NCBI RefSeq assembly: GCF_004349195.1
Contig: NZ_SMLG01000014.1
Coordinates: forward strand, 1-64,000
DNA length: 64,000 bases
Origin: Flavobacterium rhamnosiphilum
GTDB lineage: Bacteria > Bacteroidota > Bacteroidia > Flavobacteriales > Flavobacteriaceae
Reading direction: 5' to 3'
The stretch's first letter is position 1. Each line of letters opens with the position of its first letter. Both the position numbers and the translations under genes were made by a program. Positions 35,240 to 44,852 of this stretch are shown one piece after another. Below the pieces are notes generated by a model, which made no database searches, was not told the DNA's origin, and worked only from the letters and a program-made list of their open reading frames with translations.

Positions 35240-37018
35240 ATGTCTGAACAAGTAAAATCACAAGAAGAGTTTTTAGCAAATTTTAACTGGCACAATTTCG
35301 AAGAAGGTATTGATGCAGTTGATGAGAAAAACTTATTAGAATTCGAAGAACTAGTTTCAAAAACATTTATCGCTACAGATCAAGAAGAAGTGGTAGATGG
35401 TGTAGTTGTTAGAATTACAGATAGAGACGTTATCGTTGATATCAACGCAAAATCGGAAGGTGTTATTTCATTGAACGAATTCCGTTACAACCCAGCCTTA
35501 AAAGTAGGTGATACTGTTGAAGTATTAATTGACATCCGTGAGGATAAAACTGGTCAATTAGTATTATCTCACAGAAAAGCACGTACTATCAAATCATGGG
35601 ATAGAGTTATTTCGGCTAACGAAACAGGAGAAATCGTTAATGGTTTTGTAAAATGCAGAACTAAAGGTGGTATGATCGTTGACGTTTTCGGAATTGAAGC
35701 TTTCTTACCAGGATCTCAAATTGATGTTAAACCAATTAGAGACTACGATGTATATGTAAACAAAATGATGGAATTCAAAGTGGTAAAAATTAACCACGAA
35801 TTCAAAAATGTTGTTGTTTCTCATAAAGCGCTTATTGAAGCAGATATCGAAATCCAGAAAAAAGAAATCATCGGTCAATTACAAAAAGGACAAGTATTAG
35901 AAGGTGTTGTTAAAAACATTACTTCTTATGGTGTGTTTATTGACTTAGGTGGTGTTGATGGATTGATTCACATTACTGACCTTTCTTGGAGTCGTATTAA
36001 CCACCCAAGTGAAGTGCTGGAATTAGATCAAAAATTAAACGTTGTAATCCTTGATTTCGATGACGAAAAAACAAGAATACAATTAGGATTGAAACAATTA
36101 AACGCTCACCCTTGGGATGCTCTAGATGCTAAATTAGCTATTGGAGACAAAGTAAAAGGTAAAGTAGTTGTGATCGCTGATTACGGTGCTTTCATCGAAG
36201 TTGCTGAAGGTGTTGAAGGTTTAATCCACGTTTCTGAAATGTCTTGGTCTACTCATTTACGTTCTGCTCAAGATTTCGTAAAAGTAGGAGATGTTGTTGA
36301 AGCTGTTATCTTAACTTTAGATAGAGATGACCGTAAAATGTCATTAGGTATCAAACAATTGTCTCAAGATCCTTGGACTGATATCACTGCTAAATACCCA
36401 GTAGGTTCTAAACATACAGGTATCGTTAGAAACTTTACAAACTTTGGAATTTTCGTAGAATTAGAAGAAGGAATTGATGGATTAATTTACATCTCTGACC
36501 TTTCTTGGACTAAGAAAATCAAACACCCATCAGAATTTGTAAACGTTGGTGAGAAACTTGACGTAGTAGTATTAGAATTAGATGTTGAAGGACGTAAATT
36601 ATCTTTAGGTCACAAACAAACTACTGCTAATCCTTGGGATCAGTATGAAGATTCTTTCGCTGTTGGAACTATCCACAACGGAGAGATTTCTGAAATTGTT
36701 GACAAAGGAGCTACTGTAGAATTCGGAGATGATATCGTTGCTTTCATTCCTACTCGTCACCTTGAAAAAGAAGACGGTAAGAAATTGAAAAAAGGTGATT
36801 CAGCTGATTTCAAAGTAATCGAATTCAACAAAGAATTCAAAAGAGTAGTTGCATCTCACACTGCTATCTTCCGTGAAGAAGAAGAGAAAAATGTGAAAAC
36901 TGCAACTGAAAATACTTCATCTGCATCATCTACAAATGCACCAGCTGCAACTTTAGGAGATAACAATGATGTATTAGCTGCATTGAAAGCTAAAATGGAA
37001 AAATCAGAGAAAAAATAA
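35240..37018 (+). CDS. rpsA: 30S ribosomal protein S1
   Basis: This 592-aa RNA-binding ribosomal protein has six S1 domains in a row, starting at about residues 50, 130, 217, 302, 388 and 475; the third to fifth carry near-identical GVFIDLGGVDGLIHI-type cores. The C-terminal tail (about 560-592) is rich in A, S, T and N. S1 helps mRNA bind the ribosome; in Bacteroidota, where Shine-Dalgarno sequences are rare, this is thought to matter more. The codons are C-richer at third positions (many AAC, GAC, ATC) than in neighbouring genes, as expected of high expression. Confidence 0.97.
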   Translation: MSEQVKSQEEFLANFNWHNFEEGIDAVDEKNLLEFEELVSKTFIATDQEEVVDGVVVRITDRDVIVDINAKSEGVISLNEFRYNPALKVGDTVEVLIDIREDKTGQLVLSHRKARTIKSWDRVISANETGEIVNGFVKCRTKGGMIVDVFGIEAFLPGSQIDVKPIRDYDVYVNKMMEFKVVKINHEFKNVVVSHKALIEADIEIQKKEIIGQLQKGQVLEGVVKNITSYGVFIDLGGVDGLIHITDLSWSRINHPSEVLELDQKLNVVILDFDDEKTRIQLGLKQLNAHPWDALDAKLAIGDKVKGKVVVIADYGAFIEVAEGVEGLIHVSEMSWSTHLRSAQDFVKVGDVVEAVILTLDRDDRKMSLGIKQLSQDPWTDITAKYPVGSKHTGIVRNFTNFGIFVELEEGIDGLIYISDLSWTKKIKHPSEFVNVGEKLDVVVLELDVEGRKLSLGHKQTTANPWDQYEDSFAVGTIHNGEISEIVDKGATVEFGDDIVAFIPTRHLEKEDGKKLKKGDSADFKVIEFNKEFKRVVASHTAIFREEEEKNVKTATENTSSASSTNAPAATLGDNNDVLAALKAKMEKSEKK

Positions 37019-37041
37019 TTTCTTGAAATTTTTTTGAATAT

Positions 37042-37073
37042 AAAAAGCTCCGCAATTTGCGGAGCTTTTTTTT
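37042..37073 (+). terminator. Terminator of rpsA
   Basis: AAAAAGCTCCGCA at 37042-37054, loop ATT, and its exact complement to 37070, followed by T residues. Confidence 0.92.
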
Positions 37074-37127
37074 ATATCTATTTTAGATTTTTTTAACAAG
37101 AAAAACTGCTAAGTTGAATCAAAAGGA

Positions 37128-37135
37128 TATATTTG
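37128..37135 (+). promoter_or_regulatory. -7 promoter element of the LRR gene
   Basis: TATATTTG, 20 bases before the ATG at 37155; CTG stands 19 bases upstream in the -33 position. Confidence 0.45.
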
Positions 37136-37154
37136 TTTTTCTAAATATTTACTT

Positions 37155-39776
37155 ATGAAAAAAATCTACTTTTTGTTATTAGCTTTTTGTTTTTTTAATG
37201 GTTTGAGTGCGCAGATTGTGAATATTCCGGATGCAAGATTTAAGAAAATGTTATTGAAAACGCCAGGGATTATTAATAATACTGGATATTTTTTAGACTT
37301 GCAGGGTAAAGAATTAAAAATTGATGCCAACAATGATGGTGAAATTCAAGAAAATGAAGCCTTACAGGTAAGTTATTTAAGCGTTCATTCAGATGGAGTT
37401 AATGGCCTAATTTATTCTTCAGAAGGGATCTCTAAATTTTCTAATCTCGAAACATTGATATGTGATGGAAATCGAATTCCTAGTTTGAATTTGACTACTA
37501 TGACTAAGTTAAAAACTTTAATTTGTAATAATAACCAACTTACTTCTTTAAATTTAAATGGTTTAGTTGATCTTGTGTCGTTAAATTGCTCGTTTAATCA
37601 ACTTAGTGCGTTAGATTTGAACGGTTCAACTAACCTAACAGATGTTAACTGTGAGACAAATTATCAGCTTTCTTTTCTAAATATAAGTGACTTGGCTAAT
37701 TTAAAATCTTTGATTTGCAGTGATACAAAACTTACATCTTTAGATATTAATAGTCTAGTAAACCTTTCATCTGTGATTTGTGAAGATAGTCAACTTACAT
37801 CTTTAGACTTGACTAATTTAATTAATCTTGAAACTTTGAATTGTAATTACAATAAAATATCGATAATAAATTTTGGAGTTTTGCCTAAACTTAAAAAGTT
37901 ATATTGTTTAAGTAATGCTTTGATTTCTTTCGATCTAAGTGCTTTAGTTAATCTTGAAGAATTTAATTGTAACTATAATAAAATCACTTCATTAAATATA
38001 ACTGATATGGCAAAACTTAGAGGATTAAGTTGTGCGGGAAATCAGCTAACTTCATTAAAATTAAATAATTTACCAAATCTAGTATCCTTACAATGCGAAT
38101 CTAATCAACTTACAGCATTAGATTTAATAGGTTGTCCTATTCTTGAGGTTTTAGTATGTTATAATAATCAACTTACTTCATTAGATATAAGTGAGTTAAC
38201 TAAACTTACAAGTTTGGATTTAGAAAATAATGTCAATCTTATATCCCTGTCTCTTAAAAATGGATCACCTATAAATCAGCTATATAACAATCTTTCTAAT
38301 TGCCCTAATCTTAAATATATTTGTGTCGATGAATTTAAGTTAAAAAAAGTTCAAGATTTAATAAATCAGTTGGGCTATACCAACTGTCAAGTAAATAGTT
38401 ATTGCACTTTTGTTCCAGGTGGAGATTTTTATACAGTTAAAGGATTTACTAACTTTGATGAAAATGCAAATGGATGCGATGCTACAGATATAGTTTTTCC
38501 AAGTTTAAAGTTTACAATTACAGATGGCATTACTAGCGGTTGGCTAATATCTAATAATTTAGGTAATTATTCTATTTCTGCTTTATCGGGCACACATACT
38601 ATAGTACCTGTGTTTGAAAAACCAAATTATTTTAACATAACTCCATCACGTGTAAATATTACTTTTCCAACACAAGCAAGTCCTATCGTTCAGTATTTTT
38701 GTGTTACGGCAAATGGTAATCATACAGATTTAGAAGTTACTTTACTACCTCTTAACCCAGCAATACCTGGTTTTGACGCTAAATACAAAATAGTATATAA
38801 AAATAAAGGAAATGCAATAAAATCAGGTTCTGTAAATCTTAAATTTGATGATGCTATTTTAGATTATGTTGTGTCAAGTCCAAATTTTTATAGCCAAGCG
38901 GTTGATAACATTGCATGGAACTTTAGTGGCTTAAAACCTTTTGAAAGCAGAGAAATCGTATTTGCATTAAATATAAATAGACCAACAGAAACACCAGCAG
39001 TAAATAATGGTGACGTTTTGAAATTTACTACCACAATTACATCAGAAGACACAGATGAAACTCCAAAAGACAATACATTCACACTGAATCAGACGGTTGT
39101 AGGTTCGTTCGATCCAAATGATAAAACCTGCTTAGAAGGAATTACAATTACTCCAGCTTTGATTGGAGAATATGTGCATTATATGATTCGCTTTGAAAAT
39201 AAAGGTACGTATTCCGCACAAAATATCGTGGTAAAAGATTTAATTGACTTATCAAAATTTGATATTTTAACATTGATTCCTACTAGCTCAAGTCATTCTT
39301 ATACTACCAAAATTTCCGATGCCAACAAAGTGGAATTTATCTTTGAAAATATTAATCTTCCATTTGATGATGCTAATAATGACGGTTATATTGCTTTTAA
39401 AATTAAAACAAAACCAACGCTTGTGGTAGGAGATTCATTTACCAACGAAGCCAGTATCTTTTTTGATTATAATTTTCCAATTATAACGAACAAGGCTACA
39501 TCAACATTTAAAACTTTAGGGACTAAAGATTTTGAGTTTTCGAATTATTTTATTGTATATCCAAATCCTGCAAACGAAATTTTGAATATTGTTACAACAA
39601 ATGAAATTGAAGTGAAATCGATTGCTGTTTATAATATTTCGGGACAACTGGTTCTAGCGTTTCCTAATGTAAAAGTAATTTCTAAAATTGATGTGTCGAA
39701 TTTAAAAACTGGAAATTATTTCATTAAAATAAATTCAGATAAAGGAAGTTCGAGTATGAAGTTCATTAAAAAATAA
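37155..39776 (+). CDS. T9SS-secreted leucine-rich-repeat protein
   Basis: This 873-aa protein has a signal peptide (ending at GLSAQ, residue 20), then about 14 leucine-rich repeats of 21 residues (pattern LTSLDLxxLxxLxxLxCxxNx, about residues 90-390). A linker and beta-rich domain follow; residues about 525-790 resemble the DUF7619/DUF11-type conserved-repeat region (GSFDPNDKTCLEG, KNKGTYSAQNIVVKDLIDLS). The last 75 residues are a T9SS type A sorting domain (YFIVYPNPANEILNI ... VYNISGQLV ... LKTGNYFIKI). It would be exported to the surface by the system PorQ belongs to. LRR proteins of this type are likely adhesins or binding proteins; the ligand is unknown. Confidence 0.85.
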   Translation: MKKIYFLLLAFCFFNGLSAQIVNIPDARFKKMLLKTPGIINNTGYFLDLQGKELKIDANNDGEIQENEALQVSYLSVHSDGVNGLIYSSEGISKFSNLETLICDGNRIPSLNLTTMTKLKTLICNNNQLTSLNLNGLVDLVSLNCSFNQLSALDLNGSTNLTDVNCETNYQLSFLNISDLANLKSLICSDTKLTSLDINSLVNLSSVICEDSQLTSLDLTNLINLETLNCNYNKISIINFGVLPKLKKLYCLSNALISFDLSALVNLEEFNCNYNKITSLNITDMAKLRGLSCAGNQLTSLKLNNLPNLVSLQCESNQLTALDLIGCPILEVLVCYNNQLTSLDISELTKLTSLDLENNVNLISLSLKNGSPINQLYNNLSNCPNLKYICVDEFKLKKVQDLINQLGYTNCQVNSYCTFVPGGDFYTVKGFTNFDENANGCDATDIVFPSLKFTITDGITSGWLISNNLGNYSISALSGTHTIVPVFEKPNYFNITPSRVNITFPTQASPIVQYFCVTANGNHTDLEVTLLPLNPAIPGFDAKYKIVYKNKGNAIKSGSVNLKFDDAILDYVVSSPNFYSQAVDNIAWNFSGLKPFESREIVFALNINRPTETPAVNNGDVLKFTTTITSEDTDETPKDNTFTLNQTVVGSFDPNDKTCLEGITITPALIGEYVHYMIRFENKGTYSAQNIVVKDLIDLSKFDILTLIPTSSSHSYTTKISDANKVEFIFENINLPFDDANNDGYIAFKIKTKPTLVVGDSFTNEASIFFDYNFPIITNKATSTFKTLGTKDFEFSNYFIVYPNPANEILNIVTTNEIEVKSIAVYNISGQLVLAFPNVKVISKIDVSNLKTGNYFIKINSDKGSSSMKFIKK

Positions 39777-39794
39777 GTCTTGTATTTAAATGAT

Positions 39795-39828
39795 AAAAAA
39801 CCGTTTCTAATTTTAGAAACGGTTTTTT
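39795..39828 (+). terminator. Terminator of the LRR gene
   Basis: A perfect 16-base stem (AAAAAACCGTTTCTAA and its complement) with a 2-base loop, ending in T residues. Confidence 0.9.
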
Positions 39829-39900
39829 TATGAAGTATTATCTCGTCCGGTTAACCATTAGAATTTGTTTTTATAAATTTTTTTGGTTCAATTAAAGTAT

Positions 39901-39939
39901 AAAAAAAATCCCAATTCTAAATTAAGAATTGGGATTTTT
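39901..39939 (-). terminator. Terminator of pheT
   Basis: A 15-base stem AAAAATCCCAATTCT (39904-39918) with its complement (39925-39939). On the minus strand it is followed by a T run (A run at 39901-39908). It lies just after the pheT stop. Confidence 0.9.
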
Positions 39940-39959
39940 GCATTTTATAAAAACAGTTA

Positions 39960-42380
39960 TTATCTCAAACTTGCTCCAAGTTCAGTTTCAAAATTATTTT
40001 GCAGTTTACTCATAATTTTATCAATTTGAGTATCGGTCAACGTTTTAGAACTGTCTTGAATTGTAAAACTTAGCGCATATGATTTTTTACCTTCAGGAAG
40101 ATTTTGTCCTTCATATACATCAAATAAATTAATGTCTTTTAAGAGCGCCTTCTCCGTTTGACGTGCAATAGTATAAATACTGTCATACGTCACGTTTTGA
40201 TCAATTAGCAACGCTAAATCTCTACGAACTTCCGGGTATTTAGGAATCTCAGTATATTTAATCTTGGTTGAAATCAATTTCAGAATCAAAGCCCAGTTAA
40301 AATCAGCGAAAAACACTTCTTGTTTGATTCCAAAATGTTTTACTATTGATTTTTTAACGACTCCTAATTCTACTATAATTTCAGTTCCAGCACTAATGGC
40401 AATCCCTTCAGAAAATACATCCGAAGTTACTGGTACATTTTGTGTTTTCGGAATGCCTAATCGAGAAAGTATCCCATTTACATATCCTTTAAACAAAAAG
40501 AAATCAGTTGGTTTTTGGGCGCTGGTCCAATTTTCTTGATTTCTATTCCCAGAAAGGAATAAAGTCAGATGCTTTTTCTCTTCGTAACCGGCAAGATAGT
40601 TATGGTACGTTTTTCCAAATTCAAACAACTTCAAATCGGCATTTTTACGATTGATATTATAAGAGATTGCTTCCAGTCCGGAAAACAATAAAGATTGACG
40701 CATGGTAGCTAAATCAGCACTTAATGGATTTAACATTGTCACGTTGTATGCCGGATTCAATTCTTCTGAAAGGGCAACATAAGATGCAGTCGTCAATGAA
40801 TTCGCCATCATTTCATTAAATCCTTGAGAATTTAATTGTGTGGCAATCACATTTTGTATTTTATAATCTTCGTTTCTTGGAGCATTAGAAACCGTAGCAT
40901 TCAGTTTTTTAGAGAAATTAATATTGTTGTATCCATACACTCTCAATATTTCTTCTATAACATCTATTTCTCTCTGAACGTCAACACGGTAAGAAGGAAT
41001 GGTCAATCCTAATCCCGCATCTGAAACGCTGTTTACTTTGATATCTAATGAAACCAATATTTTCTTAATAGTGTCTTTTGGTAATTCCTGTCCAATAATT
41101 TTAGCAACGTTGCTGAAGTTTAAAAACACAGAAAAGTCTTCTATTTTCTTTGGATACATATCAACCATATCCGAAGTGATTTCTCCGCCGGCTACTTCTT
41201 GAATCAATAATGCCGCACGTTTTAGTGCATATGCAGTAATTGTCGGGTCAATTCCTCTTTCAAAACGGAAAGAAGCATCGGTATTTAATTGATGCCTTTT
41301 TGCTGTTTTACGAATGCTTACCGGATTGAAATAGGCACTTTCTAAGAATATAGAATTGGTATTCTCAGACACTCCTGATTTTTTTCCGCCAAAAACTCCT
41401 GCAATACATAAAGGTCCTTTTTCATCACAAATCATTAAATCTTCTTCGTGTAAGGTTCTTTCTATGTCATCAAGTGTAGTAAATTTTGTTCCGGCAGGAA
41501 GTGTTTGAACTACTATTTTACCGTTAATTTTTGAAGCGTCAAAGGCGTGAAGCGGCTGACCCAATTCGTGTAAAACGTAATTAGTGACATCGATAATATT
41601 GTTTTTTGGATTTAATCCAATGGCTTTCAATCTGTTTTGTAACCAAGCTGGAGAAGGTTTCACTTCAATTCCAGAAATCGTTACTCCGCAATATCTGGGA
41701 GCAAGTTTAGGCTCTTTTACGTCAATGTCAATTTTCAAAGTTCTTTTATCCACTCTGAAATTACTCACTGAAGGTGTAATCAATTCAACGTTGATACCAC
41801 TTTGCAGCATTCCGGCTCTTAAGTCACGTGCAGTTCCTAAATGACTCATCGCATCAGCACGATTGGGTGTTAATCCAATTTCGAAGACTTCGTCATTTTC
41901 AATCTTGAAAACGGTTGCAGCTGGAGTTCCAGGTAGTAATGCGTCGTCCAATATCATAATCCCGTCGTGGCTTTCACCAAGACCTAATTCATCTTCGGCA
42001 CAAATCATTCCGTGACTTTCCTGCCCGCGTATTTTTCCTTTTTTGATTGAAAAAGCAACACCTGCTGCATCGTATAATGTAGTTCCAATTGTTGCAACTG
42101 GTACTTTTTGTCCCGCAGCAACATTGCTGGCGCCGCAAACAATCTGCACAGGAACACCATTTCCTAAATCTACGGTAGTTATTTTAAGTCTGTCGGCATC
42201 CGGATGTTGGATACACGTAAGAACATGTCCTACAACAATGCCTTCTAATCCGCCTTTTACCGATTGGTATTTGTCAACGATTTCTACTTCCAGACCTAAA
42301 TCTGTTAGTAAAGCTGCCGTTTCTTCGGATTTCCAGTCTATTTTAATGAATTGTTTTAACCAGTTGTAAGATATTTTCAT
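39960..42380 (-). CDS. pheT: Phenylalanine-tRNA ligase beta subunit
   Basis: This 806-aa subunit of the alpha2-beta2 enzyme charges tRNA-Phe. An N-terminal OB-fold tRNA-binding domain (about residues 40-155, HPDADRLKITTVDLGNG) is followed by the B3/B4 editing domain, the B5 domain (about 400-475), the pseudo-catalytic core and a C-terminal anticodon-binding FDX-ACB domain (about 713-806, YPEVRRDLALLID). The length is standard. The alpha subunit is not adjacent. A perfect promoter stands upstream. Confidence 0.97.
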   Translation of the reverse strand: MKISYNWLKQFIKIDWKSEETAALLTDLGLEVEIVDKYQSVKGGLEGIVVGHVLTCIQHPDADRLKITTVDLGNGVPVQIVCGASNVAAGQKVPVATIGTTLYDAAGVAFSIKKGKIRGQESHGMICAEDELGLGESHDGIMILDDALLPGTPAATVFKIENDEVFEIGLTPNRADAMSHLGTARDLRAGMLQSGINVELITPSVSNFRVDKRTLKIDIDVKEPKLAPRYCGVTISGIEVKPSPAWLQNRLKAIGLNPKNNIIDVTNYVLHELGQPLHAFDASKINGKIVVQTLPAGTKFTTLDDIERTLHEEDLMICDEKGPLCIAGVFGGKKSGVSENTNSIFLESAYFNPVSIRKTAKRHQLNTDASFRFERGIDPTITAYALKRAALLIQEVAGGEITSDMVDMYPKKIEDFSVFLNFSNVAKIIGQELPKDTIKKILVSLDIKVNSVSDAGLGLTIPSYRVDVQREIDVIEEILRVYGYNNINFSKKLNATVSNAPRNEDYKIQNVIATQLNSQGFNEMMANSLTTASYVALSEELNPAYNVTMLNPLSADLATMRQSLLFSGLEAISYNINRKNADLKLFEFGKTYHNYLAGYEEKKHLTLFLSGNRNQENWTSAQKPTDFFLFKGYVNGILSRLGIPKTQNVPVTSDVFSEGIAISAGTEIIVELGVVKKSIVKHFGIKQEVFFADFNWALILKLISTKIKYTEIPKYPEVRRDLALLIDQNVTYDSIYTIARQTEKALLKDINLFDVYEGQNLPEGKKSYALSFTIQDSSKTLTDTQIDKIMSKLQNNFETELGASLR

Positions 42381-42401
42381 CTGTCAATTTTAATGAGATT
42401 G

Positions 42402-42432
42402 CAAATATAATCAATGTTTCTTGAGGTTCAAA
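42402..42432 (-). promoter_or_regulatory. Promoter of pheT
   Basis: On the minus strand TTTG (42432-42429), 19 bases, TATATTTG (42409-42402). It is a full match to the Bacteroidota consensus, with a leader of about 15 bases to the ATG at 42380. Confidence 0.7.
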
Positions 42433-42482
42433 GTTAGTAGGGAACAAAGTTTTAAAACCTTATTCTATTTTTCTGCACCCTT

Positions 42483-43346
42483 TTAAATTAATTCTTCGAC
42501 ATGTTTTTTGATGTTTTCAGCAATTTTTTGAGTCGGCAAATCATTTTCATCGCTTCCAAAAGGATCTTCGATTTCCTCGGCAATTAATTCTAAACTCGCC
42601 AAAACATAAAAAATAAATACCACAACCGGAACTACATAATAACCCAAACTAAAAGAATATCCAAAAGGCAAAGTCATCACATAAAAGAAGATGAATTTTT
42701 TAAGAAAAGCACTGTAGGAGTAGGGAATAGGCGTGTTTTTGATTCGTTCACAAGCGCCGCAAATATCAGTAAACGATTTCACTTCTTCGTTTAAAATAAT
42801 CAGTTGATCGCCGGTTATTTTTTTGGAATCGTATAAATCATTAATCTTTTGAAACAACATTTTGGCTACCTGATTGGGCTTGTGTTTGTGATGATCAATT
42901 TCTAAATCTACATCTTCAAATAATTGTTTGCTGGTATCATCATCATTCAAATGTTTATGCAAAATGGAAGCATAACTGGGAATCATTTTTCGAAAGTATT
43001 TACGATCTTTTTCATCGTGCAACATTGCCGATAATTTTATGGAGAAATTACGGCTGTTGTTGACTAATGCTCCCCACATTTTGCGACCTTCCCACCAGCG
43101 GTCATAAGCAGTATTGGTTCTGAAAACGAGCAATAACGAAATCACGAAACCTAACATTCCGTGCATGATCGTAATGTTTTTTACATAACTGTTGTCGGCT
43201 AATTTCCAATATTCAACTTCCAAATAGCCTACAATTCCTGAATAAGCACCGATGGCAAGCATTATTGGCATTAACGTTCTAAAAGTGTCCGCTTTGTGAA
43301 AACGAAAGATAAAAGTAAACCAGTCTTTTGTATTGTATGAAATCAT
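42483..43346 (-). CDS. Bestrophin family anion channel
   Basis: This 287-aa integral membrane protein of the bestrophin/UPF0187 family forms ion channels. Family hallmarks are the AYDRWWEGRKMWGALVNNSRNF segment near residues 78-100 and the IPYSYSAFLKKFIFFYVMTLPFGYS segment near 195-220. The C-terminal half carries further hydrophobic segments, and a short acidic tail ends in PFGSDENDLPTQ. It would conduct chloride or other small ions; which ion cannot be read. It lies just downstream of the RND operon on the same strand, 28 bases after tolC. Confidence 0.85.
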   Translation of the reverse strand: MISYNTKDWFTFIFRFHKADTFRTLMPIMLAIGAYSGIVGYLEVEYWKLADNSYVKNITIMHGMLGFVISLLLVFRTNTAYDRWWEGRKMWGALVNNSRNFSIKLSAMLHDEKDRKYFRKMIPSYASILHKHLNDDDTSKQLFEDVDLEIDHHKHKPNQVAKMLFQKINDLYDSKKITGDQLIILNEEVKSFTDICGACERIKNTPIPYSYSAFLKKFIFFYVMTLPFGYSFSLGYYVVPVVVFIFYVLASLELIAEEIEDPFGSDENDLPTQKIAENIKKHVEELI

Positions 43347-43374
43347 TTAAGATACTTTTTTTAACAAAAGTAAA

Positions 43375-44688
43375 TTAAAAATTAAGATTTCCAGCCAATT
43401 CTCGAAGCGCAATTTCAGATAATTTACCTAGAAATTGAGCATTGCTGTAACGCACTTTAGCATTCACATAATTCAATTGTGCGGTTCTGAATTCTAAAGT
43501 AGTAATGGTTCCAATACGGAATTTATCTAAAGTAATATTCAAATTTTGTTTCGCAATCGATTCGTTTTTTTCTTCTAAAGCAATCAATTCTAGATTAGTC
43601 AAATACGTTTGGTAAGAAGTGGCTAACTGTGAGTTTAAAGCCAAATTTTGTTGTTCAATTGTAATTTTTGAATTTTCAATTTGAATCTTGGCGATTTTCT
43701 CATTTCGGTTTTGTGAAAAACCATCGAATATATTCAATGAAGCGCTAAAGCCATAGTTTAAACCTCTGGATTGAGATTGTGCCACAAACCCAAGACTGGA
43801 TTGACTTTCTGAAAAATTATAAGCAGTATTTACTCGAACGGTAGGATAACGTGCCGCTTTAATTTGTTTTAATTCTAATTCAGCCACTCTTTTATTGATA
43901 ATCTGGGCTTCTAATTGTGGGTTTTGCTTTTCGGCTAAGGCTGTTAGTTCCGGCAGTAATAATAGTGCATCCACTTCAAGTTCATCAATTACTTTGAAAT
44001 CAGTGGTTACATCTCTGGCCAACAGTTGGTTTAATAAAATTTTACTGTTAGCATACAATTCTTTTTGTCTTAACAAAGCCACCTGATCCGTATTCAAATC
44101 TACTTGGGCATTCAAAACTTCTAATTTCGATGCTTTTCCAATGGTAAATCTGTTTTGTGCCAAAGTCAATCGCTGATTCGAAATAACAATTGTCGTATCC
44201 AAAGCGGCTAATTGTTGTTGTTGTTGAACCAAATCGTAATACGCAGCATTCACGTCACTGATTCTCGTGATTACGGTTAACTTTAATTGCGCTTCACCTA
44301 ATTTTTGTAATTCTTTCAACTGATCCAGTCTGGCAAACATTCGCAGACCATCAAAAACAGTCCAATCCAATCCAACGCCATACGTCAAACTATTGTTTTT
44401 GGCATTGTCTAATTCGGTTTCTGTTCCGTCCTGACGCGTTTGCGAACTGTTTTGAATACTGTTGTTATCCACAACGGTTGCAGTAACTTTAGGTAACATT
44501 CCAGCATTTCCAATGGCAACGTTTGTTTTTTCAATGGTTAAATTATTGGTGGCAATTTTTATTTCATAATTGTTTTCCAATGCAATTTTTACTGCGCTTT
44601 CCAATGTCAAAACTTCTTGCGCATTGGCTTTTGCAACACAAAACAGGAGTAGTATAAAGCTTTGAAATAGTATTTTAGTATTCATCAT
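43375..44688 (-). CDS. TolC-family outer-membrane efflux protein
   Basis: This 437-aa protein has a signal peptide (FILLLFCVAKANAQ) and two TolC-like halves, each a long helix pair joined to beta strands (LTLESAVKIALENNYEIKIATNNL in the first, NPQLEAQIINKRVAELELKQIKAARYPTV in the second). It would form the outer-membrane exit duct of the adjacent RND pump. It follows the pump gene after 164 bases that hold one large hairpin. Confidence 0.9.
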   Translation of the reverse strand: MMNTKILFQSFILLLFCVAKANAQEVLTLESAVKIALENNYEIKIATNNLTIEKTNVAIGNAGMLPKVTATVVDNNSIQNSSQTRQDGTETELDNAKNNSLTYGVGLDWTVFDGLRMFARLDQLKELQKLGEAQLKLTVITRISDVNAAYYDLVQQQQQLAALDTTIVISNQRLTLAQNRFTIGKASKLEVLNAQVDLNTDQVALLRQKELYANSKILLNQLLARDVTTDFKVIDELEVDALLLLPELTALAEKQNPQLEAQIINKRVAELELKQIKAARYPTVRVNTAYNFSESQSSLGFVAQSQSRGLNYGFSASLNIFDGFSQNRNEKIAKIQIENSKITIEQQNLALNSQLATSYQTYLTNLELIALEEKNESIAKQNLNITLDKFRIGTITTLEFRTAQLNYVNAKVRYSNAQFLGKLSEIALRELAGNLNF

Positions 44689-44770
44689 AATTCAACATCT
44701 TTTAAAAAATCATTAAATTCTTGAAAAACAAAAAATCATTTGACTAAGAATTAAAAAGTATTTATTTTTT

Positions 44771-44830
44771 ATATGAACTTAAATATCTTATGTGTTTTAA
44801 AACATATAAGATATTTAAGTTCATATAAGT
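44771..44830. repeat. Long hairpin, TGAACTTAWAT family, between RND pump and TolC genes
   Basis: 30-base arms (44771-44800 and 44801-44830), starting TTATATGAACTTAAATATCT, pair with one G-T wobble and no loop outside the pairing. It shares the TGAACTTA..CTTAyATG core with 49350-49518 and 59324-59392. Confidence 0.9.
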
Positions 44831-44852
44831 TTTTTAGTATAAATGAAAAAGG

